From: Heliocybe sulcata
Taxonomy: Eukaryota > Basidiomycota > Agaricomycetes > Gloeophyllales > Gloeophyllaceae
Assembly: GCA_004369045.1 (NCBI GenBank)
Contig: ML213504.1
Span: 2,032,894 to 2,096,893, forward strand
DNA length: 64,000 nucleotides
Direction: 5' to 3'
Of the stretch, positions 33,174 to 44,777 are shown piece after piece; the stretch's first letter is position 1; the number at the start of each line of letters is the position of its first letter. Below the pieces are notes generated by a model that made no database searches, was not told the origin of the DNA, and saw only the letters and a list, made by a program, of their open reading frames with translations. The position numbers and the translations under genes are program-made.

Positions 33174-36100
33174 ATGGCGCCAAAAAATAAGGGAAAGAAG
33201 GGCAAGAAGCAGGACGATGATGATTTCTGGTGAGTCTGTCCCGCTCGGAGTGCCGATTCGGGCGTGCGTGACTTATGCTTGCGGTAGGGAACAGGCTGGT
33301 GTCTCCGTAGCGAACAACAACGTCGAGGGAGATGCGTCCGATGGGGAGGTTGCTGGGAGATCCGGCAAGAAGGGTGGATTCAGTGGATTTGCGTCGTTCG
33401 CAGCGGACGTAGAGGATCCGCCCGAGATCCCGGGTGAGGATGAGGACTTCGGTGGTCTGATGGTACGTGTTTACATACATTATTTCATCCTGTAATATAA
33501 CATTCTCACTTTCCCAGTCTACCCTGAAAGCATCCTCGAAGAAGAAGGATAAGAAGAAGAACAAGAGAGTCGAGGAGGACTTCGAAGACCTCAACGGGGA
33601 TGCTGCGGAAGATGCTGCGCCAAAAGCTGCTCCTAAGGAAGTTACGGCTGAGGAGTTGGCAGACGAGGAGTGGGGCCCGGTAAAGGAGAAGGGAGGCAAG
33701 AAGGGGAAGAAGGGCAAGGGTAAAAAGGGCAAGGCCGCCGAAGAGGAGGAGGCTGATGAAGAGGCTCCTGGTGCGTATTACTCCTCATTTCTAGCGAATA
33801 TATATGAACCTCCGTATCTCAGCTGGACCTGCACCGGCGGCGGCTTCCCCTGCAGCGCCATCACCTGCTCCCAAGGATGAGGATGAAGCGGACGAGGCTG
33901 ATGGAGGACCGAAAATACTGTCCAAGAAGGAGAAGGAAAAGCTGAAGAAGGAGCGAGAGAAGGTATGTCCTACAACGCACGCGATGACGTGCTACTCTAA
34001 CTAAGCTCTGCGTATAGGCCAAGAAGAAGGCTCAGGCAGCTGCCAAGAAGACTGGAACGGGAGATACGGCACCGGTGGAGAAGACGCCAGAGCCCGAAGC
34101 GCCAGCGCCTCCTCCGGCTGCTGAGAAAGACGAGGAGGATGAGGATGAGGAAGGCGGCGCTGGGGGTGACGCTGCGAAGAAGAAGAAGAAAAAGAAGAAG
34201 GCAGCGAAGAAGGAGGAGGAGCCTGCTCCCGCTACGAAGAAGAAGGGACCGGCGGGTATCAGCGCCCTGAAGGCGATCATGGAGGAGAAGAAGCGTATAG
34301 AGGAAGAGGCTCGTCGTCGTGAGGAAGAGGAGCGCAAGCGGATTGAGGAGGAGGAACGGTTAGCCGCAGAGGAGGAACGCAGGAAGGAGGAGGAGAAGCA
34401 GCGCAAGAAGGAGAAAGAGAAAGCCAAGAAGGAGCAGGCGAAGAAAGAGGGGCGACTCCTCACCAAAAAGCAGAAAGAGGAGCGGGCGGCGGCGGAGAGG
34501 CGGAAGCAAGCTTTGCTGGCGAGTGGTGTGCAGATTGAGGGGCTACAGCAGCCCAGTGGTGGTGCGTCGAAGAAGGTGGTGTATGATAATAGGAAGAAGA
34601 AGGGACCTGCCGCTGCCGTGAGGACCAGAGACTCTACGCCTGCGCCAGAGACCAAACCCAATACTCCTGAGCCGGCGACGCCTATCGAGCCTGAAGAGGT
34701 GAAGGAAAAAGCAGACGGCGCGAAGAGCGATTGGGATGCGTCGACTGACGAGGAGAAGGAGAAGACAACGGCGAAGGCCGACGATGTTAAGAGTGATTGG
34801 GATGCCAGTAGCGACGAAGAGGCAGAAGACAAGAAGCCTAGCGCTCCTACTCCAGCGAAAGGTATGGGACCGTATCGTTTCTTGAGACTAGGCCATGGAC
34901 TGACGGATGGTTCTAGCTAATGGTGCTGCCAACGGTACTGTTAAGGCTGCTCCCGCGACGAAGGGAGCAGAACCGGCGAAAAATATTCCGGCCAAACCTG
35001 CTGCTCCAGCCAAAGCCGCGCCTGCGAAACCTGCTGCGAAACCCGCCAATGGAGCCGCAAAGAAGGCCGTACCAGAGTCAGAATCTGAAGAGGAATCCGA
35101 CGAAGAGAGCGACTCGGATGAAGATTCGTCCGAAGAGGAGTCGTCGTCTGATGAATCCGAGGACATGACTCAGGCCCAACGGTTGGCTGCACAGAAGAAG
35201 GCTGAGGCGGCCGCAAGGAAAGCCAAGGCCCACGAAGAAGCATTGAAGAACCGGAATAAGGACGACTTGCGCAGTCCCATTTGCTGTATTCTTGGGCACG
35301 TCGATACTGGCAAGACGAAGTTGCTGGATAAGGTATGTTACGACGTCGGTAGTGACGGATGGCGTGCACTGACGGAACTGTGAAGATCCGACAAACGAAC
35401 GTGCAAGAGGGTGAAGCGGGCGGTATTACGCAGCAGATCGGTGCTACGTACTTCCCAATCGACGCTATCAAGCAGAAGACGGCTGTCATGAACAAAGATG
35501 GGAAGATAGAATACAAGATTCCGGGTCTTCTCATCATTGATACGCCCGGCCACGAATCTTTCACGAACTTGCGTTCAAGAGGTAGTTCGTTGTGTAACAT
35601 TGCCATTCTCGTGGTCGACATCATGGTATGTCAATATGTGATATGGCGAGCCTGTTTAATATCTGATTTGTTGCATCTAGCACGGCCTGGAACCTCAAAC
35701 CCTCGAGTCGCTGCGATTACTCCGTGACAGGAAGACGCCTTTCATCGTTGCGCTCAATAAGGTGTGTTTATTTTCCTTCGTAAGCTGCCGCTGGGGTTAA
35801 TCATCGTGTAGATCGACCGTATGTACGGCTGGGAAGCCACGCCGGACGGCGCATTCCGGGAGTCCCTGGCCAAGCAACAACGCTCCGTACAACGGGAGTT
35901 TGAAGACCGCGTTCAGAAGACGATCATTGCCTTCGCTGAGCAAGGTCTCAATGCCGTTCTGTACTACGATAACAAGAACTTCGCCCGGAATGTCTCCCTC
36001 GTGCCGACGTCCGCCATCACTGGTGAAGGTATCCCGGACATGATCGCGCTTCTAGTCAATCTCACGCAGCAGCGTATGTCTGAGCGCCTGATGTACCTGT

Positions 36101-37488
36101 CCCAGCTTGAGTGTACGGTGCTTGAGGTCAAGGTCATCGAAGGCCTTGGTACCACCATTGATGTCGTGTTGGTCAATGGCTACCTTCGAGAGGGTGATAA
36201 GATTGTCGTATGCGGTTTGAATGGGCCAATCGTCACGCAAGTGCGAGCGTTGCTAACACCACAACCGCTTCGGGAGCTTCGTATCAAGGTGTGTCCTCTT
36301 TGGCTTAGAGAAGGACCCACCATCTCACCACAAATTCTAGTCTCAATATGTACATCACAAAGAAGTCAAGGCAGCGTTGGGTGTGAAGATTGCTGCTCCG
36401 GATCTTGACAAAGCCATTGCCGGTTCTCGCCTGTTGGTCGTCGGTCCCGACGACGATGAGGACGAGCTTATGGAGGAGGTCATGTCGGACCTGACGTCCT
36501 TGCTCAACAACATCGACAAGTCGGGCCGTGGTGTCTGTGTTCAGGCTTCGACGCTTGGTTCCTTGGAAGCCCTGCTCGACTTCTTGAAGGTCAGCAAGAT
36601 TCCAGTCTCCGGTATCAATATCGGTCCGGTGCACAAGCGGGATGTCATGCGCGCGGCCACTATGTTGGAGAAGCAGCGGGAGCTTGCTTGTATTCTCTGT
36701 TTCGACGTGCCTGTTGACTCTGAAGCTGAGCGGCTGGCGGAGGAAATGGGTATTCGACTGTTTAAGGGTACGCCGAATTTCTTTACTCGTCCAAGACCGG
36801 AACTGACTGTAGTATAGCCGACATTATTTACCACTTGTTCGACGCTTTCACTGCGTACAATAACGAGATCGTGGAGGCTAAGCGGAGGGATGCGGCGCCT
36901 CAGGCTGTCTGGCCATGCCGTCTCAAGATCATTGCCGCCTTCGCCAAGCGGGACCCGATCATTCTTGGTGTGGACATTATCGATGGCACTTTGCGCGTGG
37001 GTACGCCTCTATGTGTGGTCAAGCAGGACCCCGTCACGAAGAAGAAGGAAATCGTCGTCTTGGGCAAGATGTGAGTAGGCTCATCTCGCCACAATTTCTT
37101 GCCACCTGACAATTCGCTAGTACATCGCTTGAGATTAACCACAAGTCTCAAGAGGTTGTGAAGAAGTCGCAAGCGGGAGGTGGTGTGGCTGTCAAGATTG
37201 AGCACGCTGTCTACCAGACGGCGAAGATGTTCGGACGTCACTTTGATGAGAAGGATGAGATAGTCAGCCACATCTCACGGCAGAGTATTGACGTGCTCAA
37301 GGTAATCCTTTGCCAGTTTCTCATCGAGCTCGTATTCTGATTTTACCTCTTTTCTAGACGCACTTCAGGGCGGACGTGAGTAACGAGGAATGGCTCCTCA
37401 TCAAGGGTTTGAAGTCGGTGAGTCCGGCCAGTTATCTATCACCCCTACGTGCTCTGACCGCTTTTCATAGCTGCTTGACGTTTCTTGA
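33174..37488 (+). CDS. FUN12: Eukaryotic translation initiation factor 5B
   Basis: Many exons. The N-terminus ([19 protein letters not shown]) leads into a long Lys/Glu-rich region (about 33530-35200) with acidic, Ala/Pro and Ser/Asp runs typical of eIF5B. The GTPase domain follows: [15 protein letters not shown] (G1), [14 protein letters not shown] (G2), IDTPGHESF (G3), NKID (G4). Domain II has [17 protein letters not shown]; domain III includes [20 protein letters not shown]; domain IV includes [12 protein letters not shown]. The end reads [15 protein letters not shown] then SLLDVS. eIF5B drives 60S subunit joining and positions initiator tRNA. The layout and length match the family. Confidence 0.97.
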
Positions 37489-37667
37489 GAAAATCACGAC
37501 GACCTCCTGCATTGGTGCCTGGATCTTGTTCCGCTATCTCCCATCTTCTGCCTGCACTAAGCATCTTACATAAGCACATGTATTTATACTCTTACGCCCG
37601 CATTTTGTGCGATTAGCATTTCCTGTATCCTCACCCTTGCTTCTGTATTGCATCTCTGGATTCAGCT

Positions 37668-40044
37668 ATGTCTTCCGCGTCTGCCGACAGCAAGAGTGAC
37701 CGCGAGGTCGAAGCAGCGTCGACTGTGGATCAAGACGAGCTACAGCTGGTAAAAATTCTACGGGATGAGCTGGGGAGGACCTAGCGGGGAATGAGGCTGA
37801 ACTAGACATTACTGCTCATTGGTAACGTCAGTTTCTAGTGGACACTGGAATGGCTGCGGGTATCCCTGTCTTCGAGTTGTTCTCCCCGTCTTACCTGCTG
37901 TCGGACATGGCAGTGGGTTCGGCAATGGGGAGGCGGCGAGGGACATGGGGTTGAGATTACACCGTTAGAACCTGATCAGCGCTCAGACCTGCGTAGGGAA
38001 AGCCCCAGTGTATCTTCTAATGTTTCGCTTCCTCCTTGGAGGAAGCCATAGCAGAGCTTACTGACGTGTTTACCTTGCATCCTTCAGCAAAAGCTTGGGT
38101 ACAAGCAGGTAATGCGGCTTTGGACTGACCCATACGCAGACTCTGATACCTTTATCCTTTGATAATAGCAATTACATCGAACATGGCATTTGTTTGAAAG
38201 CTTCGCGGCCAGCTTCGCCGCACTGAACTTCATCGGTGGAGTGAGGTGCGCAAGCCATACATCATCATGGGATACATGACCATCATATCGGTTTATAATT
38301 AGGTCTGCACTATTCCTGGGACTCCTCGCGGGTGGACCTGCTGCTGTATGGTCTTCCTACGTCGTCACTTTGGTCTTCATGTGGATCACGGCCGCCGTCC
38401 TGGCGGAGATCTGCTCGGCGCTTCCCCTCAGCGGTTCCATTTACATCTGGACCGCTGAAAGTGCGGGGCCCAAGTACGCTCGGTTCTTTGGCTTCATCGT
38501 CGCCTGGTGGTCATGCACTGCTTGGATGACGTTCGCCGCTGGAAACAGCCAGGTAAGCCAATTGGTCGATGCACCCTCGTTCATACGATGCTGACCCCAG
38601 CACGCAGACGACTGCCAATTACGTCGTGTCGCAGCTTGCCGTATGGAATGTCGACTTTCCTGGCGGCGTCGGGAACGACAACATCCGCTGGCGCGCGCTC
38701 ATCTGGGCCATTTCAGAAGGCATGTTCTTTGTCGCCATTGCCTTGAACTACATGCCGCCAAAATGGTACTCGCGCTTGTTCAAGTTCTCGGTTGGGTTGA
38801 TGATGCTCGATTTCTTACTATGCCTGATTTGGCTCCCGATCGGTGCTTCACGGACTTATGGTCTGAGGACAGCCAAGGCAGTGTTCACTCAGACTTGTAA
38901 GTTTCTTGAATACATCCAATAAGCGATGTACTGATCGATGATGCATAGACAATGGAACGGGAGCTCCTCCCGGATGGAACTGGATCCTGTCATAGTGCGT
39001 CTGAATGCTTGACCCCTCCAGCATATCTATATATCTCAATACTCCCTATAGCCTCTTCACGGCTGGTACCTTGGTCGGCTTCGATGCCTCAGGTCACATC
39101 GCGGAGGAAACCAAAAACGCGAGCGTTGTTGCCGCTCGCGGTATCCTGAGCAGCGCATTTGCCACTGGTGTCCTCGGATTCGCAACGACCATCTTGTTCC
39201 TGTTTTGTATTCCGGACCTGGACTCCGTCTTCGCATTGGATGCACCCCAGCCGTTCGTGCAGATCTATGCGCTCGCACTTGGCAAAGGCCCGAGTATCTT
39301 CATGACTATACTGGCAATTATCGGCCTAGTGCTCGTAAGTTTCCGAGGGCGCTGTTCATTAATCCCTTGCTCATGGTAGCGACACATAGAATACAAGCGT
39401 AGCAGTCGTCGCCGCATCCCGGCTCGTCTTCGCCGTTGCTCGCGACGGCGTCCTCCCGCTTTCCTCCTGGATCGGACAAGTCACGCCCGACGGCCAACCG
39501 CGCAACGCCGTGACTGTCATGTTCGTCTTCGGTGCGGTCATCCTGTGCAGCATCCTCCCTAGTCAGGTCGCGTTCACGAGTCTGGTGTCCGCTGGGGGAG
39601 TGCCGACTGTGGCGGCGTACGGGTTGATTGCGCTGTTGAGGCTGACGATGACGCCGAATGAGTTCAAGGGGAGTAAGTACCATCTGGGGAGGTGGGCGAA
39701 GCCGTTCTATTTGGCGACGGTGTTGTTCAGCGGGTTGATTGTGGCTGTGAGTGGTTCTCGGGCGCGCAAACGTATCTTTAGGTTTTCTGATTTTGTTGTA
39801 GGTCCAACTCTCGCCGTTCACCTTCCCGGTTAGCGCCGACACGTTCAATTTCGTACGTCTATATTCACACCTTCCATCGTGCTATTGCTTAGACATGGGT
39901 TTATAGGCCGTTGTAATCTTCGGCTCAGTCACCCTCTTCGCCATTTTTACTTGGTATTTCACTCCCGAGGACAAGTGGTTGAGGCGGGAGCAGGTGCTGC
40001 AGGCTTTGGCTACTGTCGACGAGCCGGAGACTGAGCATGAGTAG
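37668..40044 (+). CDS. Amino-acid / GABA permease (APC superfamily)
   Basis: Exon 1 is 37668-37748 (MSSASADSKSDREVE to DELQL). A 339-nt intron leads to a 21-nt microexon at 38088-38108 encoding QKLGYKQ, which restores the LGYKQ-L-R signature that starts the core of fungal GABA/choline-type permeases (next exon: QLHRTWHLFESFA). About 12 transmembrane segments follow, including GLLAGGPAAVW, AEICSALPLSGSIYIWTAES, GFDASGHIAEETKNA and SRLVFAVARDGVLPLSSW. The C-terminus is short and charged, ending ETEHE. It probably imports amino acids, GABA or related amines across the plasma or vacuolar membrane; substrate cannot be told. It starts 180 bp after eIF5B on the same strand. Confidence 0.92.
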
Positions 40045-40486
40045 ATATGGATGAGGAACGGATACGGAGGCTTTGTGGGAATGGCGCAACTGGATGTGAA
40101 GTTTTGAAAGCTTGGGTGATGAAGGTCGCTGTGAGGAACGTATGCTTGTCGAGTAGTAGACTGGCTTTGCTGGATTTGCGGGTAGAAATAATTGTTCATT
40201 CCAGAAGCGAACTGATGGCACTGAGAGTCAAAGGACAAGCGACTATATCCGCTGGTAACGTGAAGCAATCCTGCCCGCTACGAGACATAGTGAGTGACTT
40301 CAAGCAGCTTGTAATTACCTACTCGTACGTCCTGTAGAACAGTCATTAGGGCATAATGTCGGTAGAGCGTTCGAGAGGGTAGTTATGAGCCCTACCTACT
40401 TACATACAACTATGCGAACAACATCCTCAGACGTCGGGATTATACACTGCCATCGGCTGCGACAACGACCGCAGAGGGTTCACTCT
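40045..40486. other. Intergenic, convergent 3' flanks
   Basis: The 442-bp stretch follows the permease stop and precedes the stop of the small minus-strand gene. No gene or repeat was recognised. Confidence 0.4.
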
Positions 40487-40755
40487 TTCTTGGTCGTGCC
40501 TTCCGCTCCCGAGCGTAGGTCCTCGAGAAGATCCCGCAAGCGTTTGCGAAGCTTCGTGACGAGCTCGTCTTCGTCCGCTTCTGGCATTGGCTGGAGAGAG
40601 ATGGTCAGGTCGAAGTCACTTACGCAGAAATGTTGGCAGCACCATCTGGTCTAGGAGGTACTGGTGGAATAGGTTAAGCCCGTGCGTGGTCTTGGGAGAT
40701 TAAGTATCGGTACGGACCTCTGCCTCGTCAATGGTCTGTTAAGATACCTTATCAG
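40487..40755 (-). CDS. Short unknown helical protein, 3' exons
   Basis: Two exons join in phase at a 52-nt intron ending CTCTCTCCAG. The upstream exon reads HGLNLFHQYLLDQM. The downstream exon reads PMPEADEDELVTKLRKRLRD, then LLEDLRSGAEGTTKKE and TGA. The charged, strongly helical composition indicates real coding and perhaps a coiled coil. A further upstream piece (TIDEAE) is separated by only 27 nt and is doubtful; the 5' end is not resolved, and a stretch around 40800 may hold more. No family is recognised. It could be a small subunit of a larger complex. Confidence 0.45.
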
Positions 40756-41957
40756 ACATGTCTGCTGGGACATTATCAAGAAGAGGAGACCTACCAAGAT
40801 AATAGGTCCCCTGCAGCTCGTACAGTAATATTAGTCGAGCAATATACGAGCTGTTTCAGCGATATTATCTCTCGCACCTATTCATATTGCTCGATCTGGG
40901 GAAGAGACACACGGGACGCAAACAAGCAGAGGAAAGGATTACGAGTCCTGAGGTACGAAGGAGGAGTCCTTACGTGCAAAAGTACAGCGGTTTACCGAAC
41001 AGCAGCAGCGTGGGAATCCAATGCCGAGAATCGTGGGATTATTTTTGTGTAGTGTCGACTAGTAAAATGAAAGTCCGCTTTGATGTCCGTCTGTAGTCCT
41101 GACTACAAAATGACTACAAATTGGGATTTGTAGTGTCCCTTTGCTTTCGTTTGTCCCTCGTCGTTCAGATTTTCCCGTATCCTCCCGAGAATTTATATAT
41201 AAAATCGTCAATATTTAAAGTACATTCCTGAATATCCTTGTGAATTATCGTATGTGTGGTGATTTTCTATGTGGTCATCTTGCTTTGGATCCTTTCTTAC
41301 CGTGGGAATCAACTACAACACGCATTTGAAGTGGACTTGGTCGCGAGATCCGGGCTTCGAACAGTAATATACTACATCTCTACATATATCAGAAACATAA
41401 CCCAAGTTTAAGAATGCACTTCATTAATAATGCATTACTAAATAGTAGCCGAACCTCAGGCCTCAGGACTCGTAAAATGCCATGCAACGCAATGGCCCGC
41501 TTCCCCCAAGTTTAGTCAGCTCGGCAATGTGCGATCAAATCTTGCAGCTGTAATCCCGTTGCTGTACCCGGAGAGCTTTATTCAGAAAATCCTGCTATAT
41601 GAGATATGGATAGCTGGAGCCATTATAATATTTGCCTAGCTAGCCAGAAAGCCAAGTCTAAGCAAATGTTGAAAATCTCATTTCTGCCACATAAGATGGC
41701 TGGTCCAACGGGTCTACGGTCCTTAGCACTAGTCCGCAACGGACCAACCCTACCCCCCGGAAGCATCTGAGATCTACCCCAGACTTCGGAACTTGTTCGT
41801 TCACCCGGTCACTTCACCCGGTCACTTCATATTCCAAACCGCCATCCTCTCGCAAACGAAGACTCAGTACTCAGTGAGTATCCCGCTAGCTAGGTTCCAA
41901 TACTGCATTGCAGAGGATATCTGACGGTATCTTGCAACAGGAAATCGACAAGTACTC
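40756..41957. other. A/T-rich intergenic region
   Basis: No gene was recognised. The region holds a hairpin with a TAATATTAC loop (listed separately), a cluster of GACTACAAA-type short repeats at 41095-41135, an A/T-rich block at 41190-41400, and a direct repeat of CACCCGGTCACTT near 41803-41828. It may contain remnants of a small non-autonomous element, but no termini were defined. The last part should carry the glutaryl-CoA dehydrogenase promoter and leader, with a CAACAG acceptor-like site at 41935-41940. Confidence 0.4.
40814..40853. repeat. Hairpin with 9-bp perfect stem and TAATATTAC in the loop
   Basis: CAGCTCGTA (40814-40822) is perfectly complementary to TACGAGCTG (40845-40853). The 22-nt loop holds GTAATATTA at 40825-40833, which is TAATATTAC on the minus strand. 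That nonanucleotide in a stem-loop is the hallmark of rolling-circle origins of geminivirus-type replicons. No replication gene was seen nearby, so coincidence is quite possible. Confidence 0.5.
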
Positions 41958-44176
41958 ATGCATGCGGCCAAGCTGGCTCATCTTCGCGCAGGGCACCGCT
42001 CCGTTCGCTCTTTAATGCATCATGCCCGCTTCACTTCAGGGAGCGCTTCAAGCAGTGAGTGTAACCGAGTACTCCTGTTTATGCATGGCGCAAGAGAGAT
42101 GATGCATTTTATCGTTCATAGAGTTCGCGAAATTCGATTGGGAGGTGCGCGACTTCGTTCTGTCACTTTAGCCCTATCACGCTGTCCCTGGCGACTAAGA
42201 GCTCTCTGTGGCCTTGACTGACTTCGACGCTTCTTCTCCGAACAGGACCCCCTTAATCTTGAATCTTTACTAACCGAAGAGGAGATTGCTATTCAGTCTG
42301 TCTTCGTGCCACTCTAAACGTAGCTGACTCATTTACCGACAATAATGCCGCAGGGACATGGCTCGAGACTACTGCCAGGCAAGTTGTGTGGCCCGTATCT
42401 CTAATGCTTGTGATAAATATGCCCATAACCTACGTACAGGAAAAGCTCATGCCCCGGGTCCTTGAGGGCTACCGCACTGAAAGCGAGTTCATTTCAGACC
42501 CCACTAGTCTTCGTATTGACAACTGACACTCTTTGATGATACTAGCTCTTGATACCTCCATTCTGAAGGAAATGGGTAGCCTCGGTCTCCTTGGCGCGAC
42601 AATTCAGGGTTACGGCTGTGCAGGTGCTAGCAGTGTCGCGTATGGCTTGATTGCACGCGAGATTGAAAGGCAAGCCCACCTTTTCATGGCAAGCGTCCAC
42701 ATGAAGCGCACGTTAGCTAACATTTCTCCTTCTTTGAAGAGTCGACTCGGGATATCGCTCGACTTCGTCTGTGCAGTCCTCGCTCGTTATGCATCCTATC
42801 CACGCCTTTGGAACAGATGCACAGAAAGACAAGTGGTTACCAGCTCTTGGTATGTACTGCTCTACGAAATGCGGATTCCACTGCGCGAGATATTGACTCA
42901 ATGCTGACTATCCTCCGAATCCAGCCAAAGGAGAACTTATCGGGTGCTTTGTATGTCATGGCGCCTGGATGTTTGCTCCTTTCTCTTATCTCTCTCACTT
43001 CGGCTATAGGGTCTCACCGAACCTAACCATGGATCTGACCCGGGTTCAATGGAGACAACGGCAGAAGAAGCATCAGGCGGTGGCGGCTTCGTCCTCAATG
43101 GGGCGAAGACATGGATCAGCAATGCACCTGTCGCGTAGGTTACTACATGTCTAGTGCTATACCCACATGTCTTATTCGGCCGGAGATAGGGATGTCTTCG
43201 TCATCTGGGCACGGTGTAAGTGGGACAACAAAGTCCGTGGGTTCGTGGTGGAGAAGGTGCGTCCCGTCTTCTCTCCATACCCTCGTTCTGTTTGTGGATA
43301 GGTGCATAGGGAAGTGAGGGTCTATCAGCCCCAGCAATCAAGAACAAGCTCGCTTTGCGCGCATCGCTCACGGGTTCGGTATTCCTGGACAACGTCAAGG
43401 TATCGCAGGAAGCACTGTTGCCCGGGACGAAGAACCTCGGTTCGGCGTTCAGCTGTCTGAACAATGCAAGGTACGCACACGTTTACTCGGCCCAATTGCT
43501 CCTCTCGGCTAAACCAATCTCAGATACGGCATCTCTTGGGGTGTGCTTGGTGCTCTCGAGGACTGCATAAGCCGCACCCGAGCATATGCGCTGGAGAGAC
43601 ACCAGTTCGGTCGCCCGCTTGCTTCATTCCAGCTTATCCAAAAGAAGCTCGTGGATGCACAGACCGAAGTAACCACGGGTTTGCTTGCGAGCTTGCAGGT
43701 GCGTTCATATGTACCCACTCCACATGGATGATCTATACTTTTTCTGTTTTTGCAGGTTGGCCGTTTGAAGGATGCAGGCAAGGTGGCCCCCGAGATGATC
43801 AGCTTGGTGAAGCGCAACAACTGCGGCAAGGCACTTGAGCACGCTCGTCGGGTACTCGACATACTTGGTGGTAATGCATGCGCAGACGAGTGAGTCTGCA
43901 TAACAAGTTCATATGCTGTTCCTTTAACGATACCCCTTCTAGATATCACGTTGGTAGGCACGTCGCTAACCTGCAAGTGACAAATACGTACGAAGGTACG
44001 TTCTCGAGTCAACATATCGCGAACTGGCTAGCTGACTCCATTCTACCCGACAGGCACTCATGTAAGCGCCCAAATGATATGCCACACTCCAGCGCTCTTC
44101 TGATGATGGTTTTCAGGACATCCACGCATTGATTCTGGGCAAGGCGATGACTGGCATTCAGGCTTTTGCTAACTGA
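41958..44176 (+). CDS. GCDH: Glutaryl-CoA dehydrogenase, mitochondrial
   Basis: Multi-exon acyl-CoA dehydrogenase. Exon 1 is a mitochondrial presequence ([20 protein letters not shown]). Core segments: [188 protein letters not shown] contains the catalytic Glu. These match human GCDH closely. The enzyme oxidises and decarboxylates glutaryl-CoA to crotonyl-CoA in lysine, tryptophan and hydroxylysine breakdown. At least two introns start GC rather than GT (42379 and about 42671), and a third is likely. Confidence 0.95.
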
Positions 44177-44777
44177 TCTTTATGGACGGATGGATCATGG
44201 CTTATCTCGTGTTGCATCTTGACTATCTACATAACATTAAGGGAAGTTACAATGATTGGAAGAAATCTGCTTTCAACACTCCAGACAGACAGACTTTACC
44301 TCTCTGAGGCATTTCGAAAGAAAGGAGGCGTGTTATCAGCAGGAGCGCCTGTCGAGCAGCGAAAATCAGACTCACATGCGGTAGGAAGAGGAAGGATGAC
44401 CGGCGCGCACCTGAGATGGTTTATGGTTTATAGTCAATATCGCCTCGGCATCTTGAGGCACCCGGATTGGTGCTGCTGCCGCTGGCGACTGGACGTCAGA
44501 GGCTGAGTACTGAGCGCTGAGGCCGCATCCCAGTTTCGTGAGTCCCTTCAGGATGCCACACACTATGCGTTTGAAGTGGTGGCAGCGTAGTACGCTGCCG
44601 ATCGGACCGGAGGAAGAGCATTGGCTGATGCGCATGGTCCGGAGTTTGCCGAAGCACGGTTTAATCGGTGATAAGAAACTCGAACCTCGTTGTTCCTCTT
44701 CTTGTCGCAATACGATCCTGTCCCGTCCAAACGACCAATAGACGGCTTCCACATTATACTCAACGACAGGAGACAAG
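44177..44777. other. Intergenic, upstream flank of the first duplicated gene
   Basis: No gene was seen in the first 440 bp. From 44623 on, the sequence belongs to the duplicated unit and should contain the promoter of copy A. Confidence 0.4.

Noticed and set aside
34032-34832. Minus-strand 266-codon Ser/Phe/Ala-rich frame
   Set aside because: It is opposite the Lys/Glu-rich region of eIF5B and mirrors its low complexity.
33530-35200. Tandem repeat array
   Set aside because: The repetition reflects Lys/Glu/Ala codon runs within the eIF5B N-terminal region, not a DNA repeat with a defined unit.
41095-41200. Transposon terminus suggested by GACTACAAA-type repeats
   Set aside because: No partner terminus, target duplication or transposase sequence was found.
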